Assembly (NCBI GenBank): GCA_036269075.1
Contig: DATASX010000088.1
Span: 1-64,000, forward strand
Length of the DNA: 64,000 nt
Direction of reading: 5' to 3'
Source of the DNA: Sporichthyaceae bacterium
GTDB taxonomy: Bacteria; Actinomycetota; Actinomycetes; Sporichthyales; Sporichthyaceae
The stretch's first letter is position 1. Each line of letters opens with the position of its first letter. This document shows positions 39,900-51,960 of this stretch, piece by piece. Below the pieces are notes generated by a model, which did no database searches, was not told where the DNA came from, and worked only from the letters and a program-made list of their open reading frames with translations. Made by a program: the position numbers and the translations under genes.

Positions 39900-40889
39900 T
39901 CAGCGGCATGTTCGAATCCTGCCACGAGCGAAGATGCTGCGGTACGCGAGTGCGAGACGTCTTGGATCGTGACGTGCCACACCATCGCCCACACCGACCG
40001 GTTCGAGCACCAGTTCCGCCCCGAATGCGGCGACCGCCTTGGCCAGTCCGGGCACGTCGGTGACCGACTCGGGATCGGCGAGGACCACGTCCAGCCACAG
40101 GTCAGGGGCGTGTCCGGCCAGCACCTCGAGGTAGGTGTGCGGTGAGAACCCAGTGGTTTCCCCTTGCTGGGGAGCCAGATTCAAGGTCAACAACCGGGCC
40201 GCGGAAGTTTCCGTCAACGCCTTCGCAAGTTCCGGGACCAACAGGTGCGGGAGCACGCTCGTGAACCAGGAACCGGGGCCGAGCACAACCCAGTCCGCCT
40301 CGCGGACGGCAGTCACGGCCTCCGGGCAGGCCGGCGGGTCCGCCGGTTCCAGCCCGAGCACGACCACCTGGCCGCGGGTGGTCGCGACCGCGACCTGGCC
40401 CCGGACCTCCGCCACCCGGGTCGGGTCGTCCGGGTCCAGCCCGGCGACCTCGGCGACGATGTCCAACGGCACCGCGGCCATCGGCAGCACCCGGCCGCGG
40501 GCCCCGAGCAGCCGTCCGACCCAGTCCAGGCCGGCCACGGTGTCTCCGAGCAGGTCCCACAGCGCGACGATCAGCACGTTGCCGACGACGTGGTTGTGCA
40601 GGTCCCCGGCCGGGCCGAACCGGTGCTGCACGACCTTGCTCCAGGTCGCGCCCCACTCGTCGTCGCCGCACAACGCCGCGAGCGCCATCCGCAGGTCGCC
40701 CGGCGGCAGCACCCCGAGGTCGCGCCGCAGCCGCCCGCTGGAGCCGCCGTCGTCGGCCACGGTGACCACCGCGGTCAGTTGCTCGGTCACCTGCCGCAGC
40801 GCGGTCAGCGAGGCGGCCAGCCCGTGGCCACCGCCCAGCGCGACCACCCGCGGTCCGGCGGCGCGCCTGTCGTCCTGGCTCACCGGCAT
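39900..40889 (-). CDS. yvcK: YvcK/CofD-like UDP-GlcNAc-binding regulator
   Basis: A 329-residue protein of the CofD/YvcK fold, linked in other Gram-positives to control of peptidoglycan synthesis and gluconeogenic growth. It has VVALGGGHGLAASLTALRQ near residue 14, TVADDGGSSGRLRRDLG, PPGDLRMALAAL and LHNHVVGNVLIVAL, all classical. The ATG at 40889 (GGAGG upstream) is the natural start; reading from 40928 would include repeat-encoded residues. The 77-bp repeats separate it from rapZ. The C-terminal tail past about 315 is not typical. Confidence 0.92.
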   Translation of the reverse strand: MPVSQDDRRAAGPRVVALGGGHGLAASLTALRQVTEQLTAVVTVADDGGSSGRLRRDLGVLPPGDLRMALAALCGDDEWGATWSKVVQHRFGPAGDLHNHVVGNVLIVALWDLLGDTVAGLDWVGRLLGARGRVLPMAAVPLDIVAEVAGLDPDDPTRVAEVRGQVAVATTRGQVVVLGLEPADPPACPEAVTAVREADWVVLGPGSWFTSVLPHLLVPELAKALTETSAARLLTLNLAPQQGETTGFSPHTYLEVLAGHAPDLWLDVVLADPESVTDVPGLAKAVAAFGAELVLEPVGVGDGVARHDPRRLALAYRSIFARGRIRTCR

Positions 40890-41111
40890 GCCTCCGCACG
40901 CCCGCGCGAGCTCGACGGTGGCGGGCACTGCGACATCGACTCACTCGCAAGCTCGCTCACCGGCACGCCCCCGCACGCCCGCGCGAGCTCGACGGTGGCG
41001 GGCGCCGCGACATCGATTCACTCGCAAGCTCGCTCACCGCCGTGCCTCCGTACTCCCGTGCGAGCTCGACGGTGGCGGGCACTGCGACATCGACTCACTC
41101 GCAAGCTCGCT
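40881..41111 (-). repeat. Three tandem 77-bp repeats between rapZ and yvcK
   Basis: Units 40881-40957, 40958-41034 and 41035-41111 are each exactly 77 bp and nearly identical. On the minus strand each runs from TGAGCGAGCTTGCGAGTGA through CCCGCCACCGTCGAGCTCG to a GGAGG-like site and a start-like codon followed by GCCGGTGAGC. The last unit ends at the real yvcK start, the first begins at the rapZ stop, so the gap is made only of repeats and the yvcK start region is duplicated. Confidence 0.95.
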
Positions 41112-42019
41112 CATTCGCGGCCCACGTCACGGTGCACGATCCGGACCGAAGCCCCGGTGTCCGCGATCTGCGGACCGATCTGCTCGGACATGGCGACGCT
41201 GCGGTGCTTCCCGCCGGTGCACCCGACCGACAACGTCACGTACCGCTTGCCCTCGCGCCGGTAGCCCTCCAGCACCGGACGCAGCAGCGCCAGGTAGCCG
41301 TCGAGGAACTCCTTGGCCCCGGGCCGGCTCAGCACGTAATCGCTGACCTCCGGGTCCAGGCCGGTGCGGTCCCGCAGCGCCGGCACCCAGTGCGGGTTGG
41401 GCAGGAAGCGGCAGTCGACGACGAGGTCCGAGTCGACCGGCAGGCCGTACTTGTAGCCGAACGACAGCACGGTCACCGACAGCGGCGGTTCGACCGCGCC
41501 CGAGAAGACCTCGTCGATCCGCTCCCGGAGCTGGTGCACGTTCAGCAGGGTGGTGTCGATGACATGGTCGGCCCGGCCGCGCAGGTCGCGCAGCAGGGCC
41601 CGCTCGGCGGCGATACCATCAGTCAGCCGACCGTCCTCCTGCAACGGGTGCGGCCGCCGGACGCTCTCGAACCGGCGCACCAACGCACCGTCAGACGCCT
41701 CCAGGAAAAGCACCCGGAGCACAACCGCCCGGGCCTCGAGCTCGACCAGGGCATCCCGCAGCGAGTCGAAGAACGCCCCGGAGCGCACGTCGACGACGGC
41801 GGCGATGTTCGGCACCCCGCCCTTGCTGCGCACCCCGAGTTCCACGAGCCTGGGCAGCAGAGCCGGCGGCAGGTTGTCGACCACGAACCAGCCGCGGTCC
41901 TCCAGCGCGTTGGCCGCGGTGCTGCGACCGGCCCCGGACATCCCGGTGATGATCGTCAACGAGATCGGGGCGTCCGGTGGCGGGCCGCCCGCGGCGTCAG
42001 TCTCCGGTGCGTTGCTCAT
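41111..42019 (-). CDS. rapZ: RNase adapter protein RapZ (YvcJ-type NTPase)
   Basis: A 302-residue P-loop protein. The Walker A segment reads GMSGAGRST at residues 26-34, with arginine where lysine is usual, as in many actinobacterial members. FVVDNLPPALLP follows, then FLEASDGALVRRFESVRRPHP and the C-terminal RapZ domain with VGCTGGKHRSVA. In enterobacteria RapZ controls glucosamine-6-phosphate synthase mRNA; the role in actinobacteria is not settled. The gene ends exactly where the 77-bp repeats begin. Confidence 0.94.
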   Translation of the reverse strand: MSNAPETDAAGGPPPDAPISLTIITGMSGAGRSTAANALEDRGWFVVDNLPPALLPRLVELGVRSKGGVPNIAAVVDVRSGAFFDSLRDALVELEARAVVLRVLFLEASDGALVRRFESVRRPHPLQEDGRLTDGIAAERALLRDLRGRADHVIDTTLLNVHQLRERIDEVFSGAVEPPLSVTVLSFGYKYGLPVDSDLVVDCRFLPNPHWVPALRDRTGLDPEVSDYVLSRPGAKEFLDGYLALLRPVLEGYRREGKRYVTLSVGCTGGKHRSVAMSEQIGPQIADTGASVRIVHRDVGRE

Positions 42020-42046
42020 CGCTGCCCACCCGTCGCCTGCACTGGT

Positions 42047-44107
42047 TCATTCCGGGTCCCCCTCGTCGGCCGGGCCGGTCGATCCCGTGCTGTCGTCCTC
42101 GATGCGGTCTTCCTCGATGCGGTCGTCCCCGATTCTGTCGTCCTCGATGATGACGCCCGTGGTCATGTTCACCGCCGGACCCCCACCCGGCAGGCTCGCC
42201 AACGCGGCGTGGACCGCGGCCGCCGTCCGCGGACCGAAGCCGGGCACGGCCGCGATCTGGGTGACCTCGGCGACCCGCAGCTTCTTCAACGACCCGAAGT
42301 GCGCGAGCAGTTGGGCCCGCCGCTTGTCCCCCAGGCCAGGCACCTGCTCCAGCCGGCCGGCGAGCATCGACTTCGAACGCCGGTTGCGGTGGTGGCTGAT
42401 CGCGAACCGGTGGGCCTCGTCGCGGACCCGCTGCAGCAGGTAGAGGCCTTCGCTGCTCCGCGGCAGGATCACCGGGTACTCGGTGTCGGGCAGCCACACC
42501 TCCTCCAGCCGCTTGGCCAGCCCGCACAGCGCGACGTCGTTGACCCCGAGCGCGTCCAGTGCGGCGGCCGCGGCCGCGACCTGCGGCGGGCCACCGTCGA
42601 CCACGACCAGGTTCGGCGGGTACGCGAAGCGGCGGGGCCGCCCGGTCTCAGGGTCGATCGGCTGGGCCGCGTCCGGGGTGGCCCCGTCCCGTTCCTCGAG
42701 GTACCGACGGAACCGGCGGCTGATCACCTCGCTGATCGAGGCCACGTCGTTCTGGCCGTCGACGCTCTTGATGTTGAACTTGCGGTACTCGCTCTTGCGG
42801 GCCAGGCCGTCCTCGAACACCACCATCGAGGCCACGACCTCGGTGCCCTGCAGGTTGGAGACGTCGAAGCACTCGATGCGCAGCGGCGCCTCGTCCAGCC
42901 CGAGGGCGTCCTGCAGTTCCTGCAGCGCCACCGACCGGCTCGTGAGATCACCGGCCCGCTTCGTCTTGTGCAACGCCAGGACCTCGACCGCGTTGCGGGC
43001 GACCGTCTCCATCAGCGCCTTCTTGTCGCCGCGAACCGGGACGCGCAGCTCGACCCGGGCGCCGCGGCGCCGCTGGAGCCATTCGGTCAGCGCGGGCACG
43101 TCGGGCGGCAGAGCCGGGACCAGCAGCTCGCGGGGAACCGCCTCGAATGATCCTGCCTCCCCGCCCTCCGCCTCATCGCCGTAAAGCTGCTGGATGAAGT
43201 GCTCGACGAGCTCCGCGGGGCCGATGTCCTCGACCTTGTCCACCACGAACCCGCGTCGTCCCCGCACCCGACCGTCGCGGACGTGGAAGACCTGGACCGC
43301 GGCCTCCAGCGCGTCCTCGGCCAGCGCGATCACGTCGGCGTCGGTGCCGTCGCCGAGCACCACGGCGTTCTTCTCCATCGCCCGACGCAGGGCCCCGATG
43401 TCGTCGCGGATGCGGGCGGCCCGTTCGTACTCCTGCTCGGCGGCCGCCGCGGTCATCTCCTTCTCCAACCGCCGCAGGTACCCCGCGGTCCGGCCGGCCA
43501 TGAAGTCGCAGAAGTCCAGCACGATGCGCCGGTGCTCATCGGCGCTCACCCGCCCGACGCAGGGCGCAGAGCACTTGTCGATGTAGCCGAGCAGGCAGGG
43601 CCGCCCGGACAGCGCCGCCCGCCGGAACACCCCGGCCGAGCAGGTCCGGGCCGGGAACACCCGCAGTAGCAGGTCGAGGGTCTCCCGGATGGCCCAGGCA
43701 TGGGCGTACGGGCCGAAGTAGCGCACGCCTTTCTTCTTGGGCCCGCGCATCACCTGCAGCCGCGGGTACTCCTCGTGCAGCGTGACGGCCAGGCTCGGGT
43801 AGGACTTGTCGTCGCGGTACCGGACGTTGAACCGCGGGTCGTACTCCTTGATCCAGGAGTACTCGAGCTGCAGCGCCTCGACCTCGGTGGCGACCACCGT
43901 CCAGTCGACCTTGGCCGCGCTGGTGACCATCGTCTGCGTACGCGGGTGCAACGCGGCCGGGTCCTGGAAGTAGGAGCCCAACCTGGACCGCAGGCTCTTG
44001 GCCTTGCCGACGTAGATGACCCGGCCGTGCGCGTCCGAGAACCGGTAGACCCCCGGTGAGTCCGGGACCGAGCCCGGACGGGGGCGATAGGTGCTCGGGT
44101 CGGCCAC
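42047..44107 (-). CDS. uvrC: Excinuclease ABC subunit C
   Basis: Dual-incision nuclease of nucleotide excision repair, 686 residues. The N-terminal GIY-YIG domain ([20 protein letters not shown] near 18-37), a UVR/UvrB-binding motif near 210-245 ([17 protein letters not shown]), the RNase H-like endonuclease core ([13 protein letters not shown] near 420) and the C-terminal helix-hairpin-helix pair are present. The tail beyond about 655 is an acidic five-residue repeat encoded by a 15-bp tandem repeat. A 27-bp gap separates it from rapZ. Confidence 0.96.
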   Translation of the reverse strand: MADPSTYRPRPGSVPDSPGVYRFSDAHGRVIYVGKAKSLRSRLGSYFQDPAALHPRTQTMVTSAAKVDWTVVATEVEALQLEYSWIKEYDPRFNVRYRDDKSYPSLAVTLHEEYPRLQVMRGPKKKGVRYFGPYAHAWAIRETLDLLLRVFPARTCSAGVFRRAALSGRPCLLGYIDKCSAPCVGRVSADEHRRIVLDFCDFMAGRTAGYLRRLEKEMTAAAAEQEYERAARIRDDIGALRRAMEKNAVVLGDGTDADVIALAEDALEAAVQVFHVRDGRVRGRRGFVVDKVEDIGPAELVEHFIQQLYGDEAEGGEAGSFEAVPRELLVPALPPDVPALTEWLQRRRGARVELRVPVRGDKKALMETVARNAVEVLALHKTKRAGDLTSRSVALQELQDALGLDEAPLRIECFDVSNLQGTEVVASMVVFEDGLARKSEYRKFNIKSVDGQNDVASISEVISRRFRRYLEERDGATPDAAQPIDPETGRPRRFAYPPNLVVVDGGPPQVAAAAAALDALGVNDVALCGLAKRLEEVWLPDTEYPVILPRSSEGLYLLQRVRDEAHRFAISHHRNRRSKSMLAGRLEQVPGLGDKRRAQLLAHFGSLKKLRVAEVTQIAAVPGFGPRTAAAVHAALASLPGGGPAVNMTTGVIIEDDRIGDDRIEEDRIEDDSTGSTGPADEGDPE
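42092..42151. repeat. Four in-frame 15-bp repeats at the uvrC 3' end
   Basis: Units of GTCGTCCTCGATGNN (42092, 42107, 42122, 42137) encode an EDDRI-type five-residue repeat. The period is a multiple of three, so copy-number change would lengthen the acidic tail without a frameshift. Confidence 0.8.
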
Positions 44108-44171
44108 ACCGCCAGCCTAGGCGGCCGCACCGACGGTCCTGACGCGTCTTTGGCGGTTCCCGCCGCGCGGG

Positions 44172-44756
44172 TCAGCCTTGGAGGCTGATGCTGTCGCCGC
44201 TGATCGTCACGTTCTTGGCCGCGAGCGGGCTCGCGGCGGGGCCGTGGACCACGGAGCCGTCGGTGATCGAGAACTTGCTGCCGTGGCAGTAGCAGTTGAT
44301 GGTCCCGCCGGAGACGTCGCCGACGGTGCACTGCTCGTGGGTGCAGACCGCGGTGAACGCCTTGTACTGACCGGCGGTCGGTTGGGTGACCACAATCTTC
44401 TGGCTGCCGAAGACGTTGCCGCCACCGACCGGAACCTTGGAGGTCGAGCCGAGCGAGGTGCCCGAGGACGCGGCTGCCGAGGACGAAGCGCTGCTGGGAG
44501 CGGCCGAGGCCTCCGGGGTGGAGCCCGCCGAGGTCGGCATCGACGAGGGCGTCGACGCGGTGGACGAAGGGCCCGCAGGCGGCGCACCGGACGAGGCAGT
44601 GTCCGAGGACCCCTTGCTGCCGCAACCGGTCAGCGTGCCACTGAGGCCGACGGCACCCAGCGCCAAGGCGCCGCGCAGCACCGAACGGCGGGCGCAGCAG
44701 CGGGTGCCGCCCAGCTCCGACTCGGCGGGAACGGCGACGCTCTGCTCGTGGGTCAT
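44172..44756 (-). CDS. Rieske [2Fe-2S] lipoprotein
   Basis: A 194-residue exported iron-sulfur protein. The N-terminus has a twin-arginine-like RRSVLRGALALGAVGL followed by the lipobox LTGC, then about 60 residues of Ser/Ala/Pro linker. The Rieske domain (about 100-194) has CTHEQC near 140 and CYCHGSKF near 158, giving the two Cys and two His ligands. Export folded by Tat would fit an Fe-S protein. The ATG at 44756 is chosen over 44858. Its partner is unknown; it is not beside cytochrome genes. Confidence 0.88.
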   Translation of the reverse strand: MTHEQSVAVPAESELGGTRCCARRSVLRGALALGAVGLSGTLTGCGSKGSSDTASSGAPPAGPSSTASTPSSMPTSAGSTPEASAAPSSASSSAAASSGTSLGSTSKVPVGGGNVFGSQKIVVTQPTAGQYKAFTAVCTHEQCTVGDVSGGTINCYCHGSKFSITDGSVVHGPAASPLAAKNVTISGDSISLQG

Positions 44757-44922
44757 TCCGACACTCTCCAGATCTCCGAACCGGTGGGTAACAATCGTCC
44801 CGAGCCTATTCGGCCCGTGTGACACCCCGGGTTGGTCCGCGTCACGATTGGGTTGCACTGGGCCGTCGGGCCGTACCAGGAACGCAATCCAGGCCGTGGA
44901 AAGTCGCGCTGAGGCCGCGGGA

Positions 44923-47796
<2,874 letters not shown>

Positions 47797-47894
47797 AAAC
47801 GCCCCTCGACTTCGCCGGTGCTCAGTTCCACTGACCGCTCCGGACTGCTTCGGGCGCCCCGCCGGCCCCCGCCGGTCATCGTATTCGTCGCTGC

Positions 47895-47980
47895 GCTCCT
47901 CAACAGTCTTCGATCGGCTCGGCAGCTACGAGGGCTCGCGGGCTCGCTCTCGCGCTGCTCTCGCCTCAATCGACTGTAGG
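47895..47980 (+). repeat. Dispersed ~90-bp intergenic element, copy B2
   Basis: Aligns end to end with 13021-13110. Here the ends ACAGTCTTCGAT and ATCGACTGT are near inverted repeats, so a transcript could form one long hairpin. It lies upstream of uvrA. Confidence 0.7.
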
Positions 47981-48186
47981 CAACGCCAGCGACAAATGCC
48001 CCGGCCGCACTCGACAGCCCCTTCGGCTGGCCACCGCCGAGCGGGCGTGACCAAGATCCACATCTGCCGCCGAGGTGTGGCGGGCCGACGACGGTATCTT
48101 CCGCATGTGAGATCCGCACCCCATCGGCCGAGCACGAGATCCAGGCCCGGCGCAAGCCCGACGGTCCCCGACGAAGGGCGACAGCC

Positions 48187-48219
48187 GTGAGCGAGCGTGC
48201 GAGCGAACCAATGTCACAG
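48187..48219 (+). repeat. GTGAGCGAGC dispersed repeat, partial copy
   Basis: 33 nt starting GTGAGCGAGCGTGCGAGCGA, matching 21252-21220 (minus strand) at 31 of 33 positions. It precedes the MDMPI-family gene. Confidence 0.7.
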
Positions 48220-48272
48220 GTGTCACAGGGTCAGCCACCACCTGGCCCGCACGGGCGGATCGAGGCAAGCCG

Positions 48273-49010
48273 GTGACCGCGGTGCTGGACGCGACCGCAG
48301 TGGCGCTCGCGGTCGACGAGATCGACGCGGCCTCCGACCGCATGCTGGACGCGGTGAGCGCGCTGGACGACGACGCCCTGCGCGCGCCGTCCAAGCTGCC
48401 CGGATGGACCCGCGGGCACGTGGTCACCCACATCGCCCGCAACGCCGAGGCCCTGCTCAACCTGCTGCACACCGCCGCGACCGGCGAGGACCGGCCGATG
48501 TACCCGTCCTTCGCCGCCCGCAACGACGCCATCGAGGCCGGCGCCGGGCGGGGTGCCGAGGAGATGGCGCAGGACCTGGCAGTGGCTGCGGCCGAGTTCA
48601 GCGACGCCGCCCGCTCGCTGCCGGTGGAGAAGTGGAGCGACGAGGTCACCCTGATGACCGGGCGAGTGGTCCGGGTCGCCTGGCTGCTGCCGGGGCGCAT
48701 GCGGGAGGTCGAGTTCCACCACGTCGACCTGGACCTCGGATACACCCCGGCGCACTGGGACATCGGTTTCGTGCGCGCCTGCCTGGACGAGTTCGTGGCA
48801 TCGATGTCGGGTCGGCCGGGCATACCCGAACTGACCCTGAAGGCCACCGACGGCGCCGGCGACACCTGGACGGTCCATGGCGACGGCGCCCCGGCGACCG
48901 TCAGCGGCCCGCGGCCCGGGCTGCTCGCCTGGCTCTCCGGGCGGGGTTCCGGCGACGGGCTGAGCGCCGGCGACACCGTCGGCCTGCCCGAGCTCCCACC
49001 CTGGCCCTGA
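48273..49010 (+). CDS. Mycothiol-dependent maleylpyruvate isomerase family protein
   Basis: A 245-residue DinB/MDMPI-fold protein. The N-terminal helical bundle has LPGWTRGHVVTHIARNAEALLNL near residues 42-64 with its metal histidine, and the second and third metal-ligand positions fall in the MREVEFHHVDLDLGY segment near 147. The C-terminal domain is the SCP-like MDMPI_C type. Members are metal-dependent, often mycothiol-using enzymes; substrate unknown. The start is GTG. Confidence 0.85.
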   Translation: MTAVLDATAVALAVDEIDAASDRMLDAVSALDDDALRAPSKLPGWTRGHVVTHIARNAEALLNLLHTAATGEDRPMYPSFAARNDAIEAGAGRGAEEMAQDLAVAAAEFSDAARSLPVEKWSDEVTLMTGRVVRVAWLLPGRMREVEFHHVDLDLGYTPAHWDIGFVRACLDEFVASMSGRPGIPELTLKATDGAGDTWTVHGDGAPATVSGPRPGLLAWLSGRGSGDGLSAGDTVGLPELPPWP

Positions 49011-49037
49011 CGTCACCGCAACGCAGAGGAGAAACCG

Positions 49038-49694
49038 ATGACCGCGTACCACGGCAAGGTCACCGTCGGCGGACCGCCGGACGTCCGGGAACTGCCCGGT
49101 CTCGTCATCAGCAAGGTCGCGGTCGGTCCGATGGACAACAACAGCTATCTGCTGCGCTGCCGGGACTCCGGTGAGCAGTTGCTGATCGACGCGGCCAACG
49201 ACGCCGACACGCTGATCACGCTGCTGAACGGGCCGCTGGAACGGGTCGTGACGACCCACCAGCACTACGACCACTGGCAGGCGCTCGGGGCGGTCGTCCG
49301 GCACACCGGAGCGCGCACCACCGCGCACGCCCTGGACGCCGAGGGCATCCCGGTCCCGACCGACGACGAGGTCACGGACGGGGCCGAGATCACCTTCGGC
49401 CGCGTCACCCTGCGGGCGATCCACCTCGTCGGCCATACCCCGGGCAGCATCGCGTTGCGCTACGACGACCCGGAGGGCAGGCCGCACCTGTTCACCGGCG
49501 ACTGCCTGTTCCCCGGCGGCCCCGGCAACACCTTCGGCAACGCCGCCAACTTCATCTCGCTCATCGATGATCTGGAGACCAAGATCTTCGGCACGCTGCC
49601 GGACGAGACGTGGGTCTACCCCGGCCACGGCGCGGACACGACGCTGGGCGCGGAACGGCCGAGCCTCGCGCAGTGGCGTGCCCGCGGGTGGTGA
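49038..49694 (+). CDS. MBL-fold metallohydrolase (glyoxalase II-like)
   Basis: A 218-residue metallo-beta-lactamase-fold hydrolase. The metal-binding motif is TTHQHYDHW near residue 73 (H-x-H-x-D-H form), with further ligands at GHTPGSIAL near 135, TGDCLFPGG near 155 and PGHG near 196. It resembles hydroxyacylglutathione hydrolase-like enzymes; in an actinomycete the thiol may be mycothiol, in line with the neighbour upstream. GGAGAAACC precedes the ATG. Its stop overlaps the next gene's GTG. Confidence 0.88.
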   Translation: MTAYHGKVTVGGPPDVRELPGLVISKVAVGPMDNNSYLLRCRDSGEQLLIDAANDADTLITLLNGPLERVVTTHQHYDHWQALGAVVRHTGARTTAHALDAEGIPVPTDDEVTDGAEITFGRVTLRAIHLVGHTPGSIALRYDDPEGRPHLFTGDCLFPGGPGNTFGNAANFISLIDDLETKIFGTLPDETWVYPGHGADTTLGAERPSLAQWRARGW

Positions 49695-50896
49695 ACTCCG
49701 CCACCCCGCCCGGCCTGGGCCAGCGCCTGCGCCGCGCCCTGCGCCCGATCCGTCGCCTGGTCGGGCGCTTCGCCGCCCCGGAGGCCGGCGGATTGCCGGT
49801 GCCGGGCAGCGTGCGGTCCGGCTCGGCCGCCGGCCGGGTGCGCCAGGTGCAACGCACCGTCAACCGCAACCACCTCGACGAAGTGCCGATCGACGGCTCG
49901 TACGGGCCGGCAACCGAGGCCGGCGTCAAGGCGTTGCAACGGGAGCTGGGCCTGCCCGCTACCGGCGTGGCCGACCCGCTGACGGTCTCGCTGGCCCTGA
50001 CTCGCGCCGACCGACTGGCCCGCGAGCGGGCCACGGACCTCGCGACCCCGCGCCGCACGTTGCTTCGGCTGCCGGTGCCGCCGCAGCCCCGGGACCCGGC
50101 CCGGCCCGGGCGCGGGCACCTGATCCTGGAGACCGCCAGCCGCGGCTGGGCGGTGAAGCTGCTCCAGCAAGGCGGCTTCGCCGGCTACGAGGCCGAGTCG
50201 ACGGCCTGTTTCCTCGCGCTGCTGGACCGGCTCGGACCGGACGGCTTGTTCTTCGACGTCGGCGCCAACGTCGGCCCGTTCTCGCACCTGGCCGCCGCGG
50301 TGGGCGGGTGGCGGGTCGTCGGCTTCGAACCGACGCCGGACCTCGCGTCCGCCTTCCGCCGGATCGCCGAGGCCAACCAGTTCGACGCCCGGCTGGAGGA
50401 ACTCGCGCTGGGCGCGGTGCCCGGGGCCGCGAAGCTGTACCTGTCCGACGACTCCGACTCCTCGAACAGCCTGAATCCGCAGTGGCGCAAGTCGTCGCGA
50501 CAGCTGATGGTGCCGGTCGAGACCCTCGACAACTACGTCGCGCGCTCCGGCGCGGCCCCGGCGGTGCTCAAGATCGACACCGAGTCCACCGACGCCGAGG
50601 TGCTCGCCGGGGCACAGCGGCTGCTGGGCGAGCACCGGCCATGGCTGATCGTCGAGGTCGTCGAGGACGAGTTCGGCGGGCCCATGGAGGAGCAGGTCGC
50701 GGCGTTCGGCTACACCTACTACCCGCTGCTGGACGACCGGATGCCGATGCGGCCGCAGCCGCACTTGAAGGGTTCCGGGGTCTCCCAGCAGTGGAACTGG
50801 CTGCTGGCCCCCGAGCCGCTGGACGACGCGTTCAGCGAGCAGGTCGCGCGGTGGCGGGCGGCATTGGCACCGTGCACGCCGGAGCCGTCGGACTGA
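49691..50896 (+). CDS. Peptidoglycan-binding domain fused to FkbM-type methyltransferase
   Basis: A 401-residue protein with an unusual pairing. Residues 48-103 are a PG_binding_1-like repeat (VRQVQRTVN, VPIDGSYGPATEAGVKALQ, LGLPATGVADPLT). Residues about 185-345 are an FkbM-family SAM methyltransferase with FFDVGANVGPFSHLA, VVGFEPTPD and LKIDTESTDAEVLAGA. A basic N-terminal stretch (about 11-27) is not a signal peptide, so it is probably cytoplasmic. It might methylate a sugar or wall precursor held by the first domain; this is inference. Confidence 0.8.
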   Translation: MNSATPPGLGQRLRRALRPIRRLVGRFAAPEAGGLPVPGSVRSGSAAGRVRQVQRTVNRNHLDEVPIDGSYGPATEAGVKALQRELGLPATGVADPLTVSLALTRADRLARERATDLATPRRTLLRLPVPPQPRDPARPGRGHLILETASRGWAVKLLQQGGFAGYEAESTACFLALLDRLGPDGLFFDVGANVGPFSHLAAAVGGWRVVGFEPTPDLASAFRRIAEANQFDARLEELALGAVPGAAKLYLSDDSDSSNSLNPQWRKSSRQLMVPVETLDNYVARSGAAPAVLKIDTESTDAEVLAGAQRLLGEHRPWLIVEVVEDEFGGPMEEQVAAFGYTYYPLLDDRMPMRPQPHLKGSGVSQQWNWLLAPEPLDDAFSEQVARWRAALAPCTPEPSD

Positions 50897-50911
50897 CCGA
50901 GCCGAACCCGC

Positions 50912-51616
50912 TCAGGTCGCCCTGATCGAGATCGGGCCGCTGTTGTTGCCGCCGGCGGCCGCGTCGCCGGCCCACAGGACCCGGTAGACGTAACGACCCT
51001 TGTCCGCGGGCTTCACCCAGAAGTGCGCGTCCCCGCCGCTGTTCAAGGTCGCGCCGGCGACCCTGGTCCAGTGCTTATGGACGTACCACTGCAGGACGAC
51101 GGGGGTTCCGGGCTGGGCCGGGACCAGTTGGACGTCGATCAGCACGGCGTGCTTGTGCTTGACGGTCGTCTTGTTCGGGGTGGCCACGACCTGCGCCGTC
51201 ACGCCGCCGGTGACCGAGGACGAACTCGACCCGGCCACCGTGTCGGTCCCAGCGAACTGCGCGACGTACTGCGCCGCCGCCGCCATCGGCAGATCCGTCT
51301 GGTAGTTGCCGCTGCCGTCGGCGGTGGTGGTCGCCACAACGACGCCGCCGGTCGAGCTCATCCGGCGGATCTGGACGACCGCGTTGGGCACGCCCGGGCC
51401 TGTCGTGGTGTCCTCGACCTTACCGAAGACGCCGAGGTCCGGGGTCTCCGGCCGCTGCGGGATCATCGCGATCGTCACCGACGACGTGTCGAGGGAGGTC
51501 GCCGCGACCGGCGGGGTCGCCACGCAAGCGGCCAGCGCGAGCGCCAGCACGCAGGCCCCGACGCCGGTCCGCAGGCCGCGGATCCGGCCAACTTCTGCCA
51601 CACCGTTTCGGCGCAC
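50912..51616 (-). CDS. Secreted lipoprotein with carboxypeptidase-regulatory-like domain
   Basis: A 234-residue exported protein. The signal (GVGACVLALALAACVA) ends in a lipobox cysteine near residue 31. A beta-sandwich resembling a carboxypeptidase regulatory domain follows (VEDTTTGPGVPNAVVQIRR, GSGNYQTDLP) and then an Ig-like domain with WYVHKHWTRVAG and GRYVYRVLWAG. Probably an adhesion or wall-associated protein; no specific role. The GTG at 51616 or one at 51601 may be the start. Confidence 0.6.
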   Translation of the reverse strand: MRRNGVAEVGRIRGLRTGVGACVLALALAACVATPPVAATSLDTSSVTIAMIPQRPETPDLGVFGKVEDTTTGPGVPNAVVQIRRMSSTGGVVVATTTADGSGNYQTDLPMAAAAQYVAQFAGTDTVAGSSSSSVTGGVTAQVVATPNKTTVKHKHAVLIDVQLVPAQPGTPVVLQWYVHKHWTRVAGATLNSGGDAHFWVKPADKGRYVYRVLWAGDAAAGGNNSGPISIRAT

Positions 51617-51717
51617 AACTCGAGCAAAGCGTTCCCCGCCGCGCGGTGGAAGGGACGTTCGCCCGACGCGCCATCCACCGTTCGGCCGACCGGAGCGGCG
51701 CCGGGTACGGTGAGCGC

Positions 51718-51960
51718 GTGGACGAGCATCTGCATGGCCTGCGCGAGCAACTCGACGCCGCTGCCGCGAACACCGACGACGCCGAGCGTGCCGAGCTGAA
51801 CCGGCTGCGTACCGAGGTCGACCTGCACGCGAGCGCCGGCGATCACCACCGCCTGGCGGAATCCCTGGCCCGCGGCGAGACCAGGTTCGAGTCCGGCCAC
51901 CCCAAGCTGGCCGACGCGATCCGCCGGGTGCTGGACGCGTTGTCGTCGTCCGGTATCTGA
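51718..51960 (+). CDS. DUF4404 family small protein
   Basis: An 80-residue helical protein starting VDEHLHGLREQLDAAAANT, with ELNRLRTEVDLHASAG in the middle and HPKLADAIRRVLDALSSSGI at the end, the pattern of the short DUF4404 family. Function unknown. The GTG at 51718 is chosen; the in-frame ATG at 51646 adds 24 residues without family similarity. The 267 bp downstream contain no evident gene. Confidence 0.7.
   Translation: MDEHLHGLREQLDAAAANTDDAERAELNRLRTEVDLHASAGDHHRLAESLARGETRFESGHPKLADAIRRVLDALSSSGI

Larger units (their letters stand above)
47797..48272. other. 476-bp gap with two repeat elements
   Basis: This gap between divergent genes holds repeat B2 and a copy of the GTGAGCGAGC element. 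Short reading frames on both strands lack coding character. No tRNA or recognised operator was seen, apart from TGTCACAGGTGTCACAGGG-type direct repeats near 48213. Confidence 0.5.

Noticed and set aside
39905-39930. tRNA T-arm-like sequence (GTTCGAATCCTGCC) at the yvcK 3' end
   Set aside because: The T stem has a mismatch and no acceptor, D or anticodon arm can be assembled around it.
47797-48272. SOS box upstream of uvrA, and likewise upstream of uvrB (60791-60983)
   Set aside because: No GAAC-N4-GTTC-like palindrome was found in either gap.
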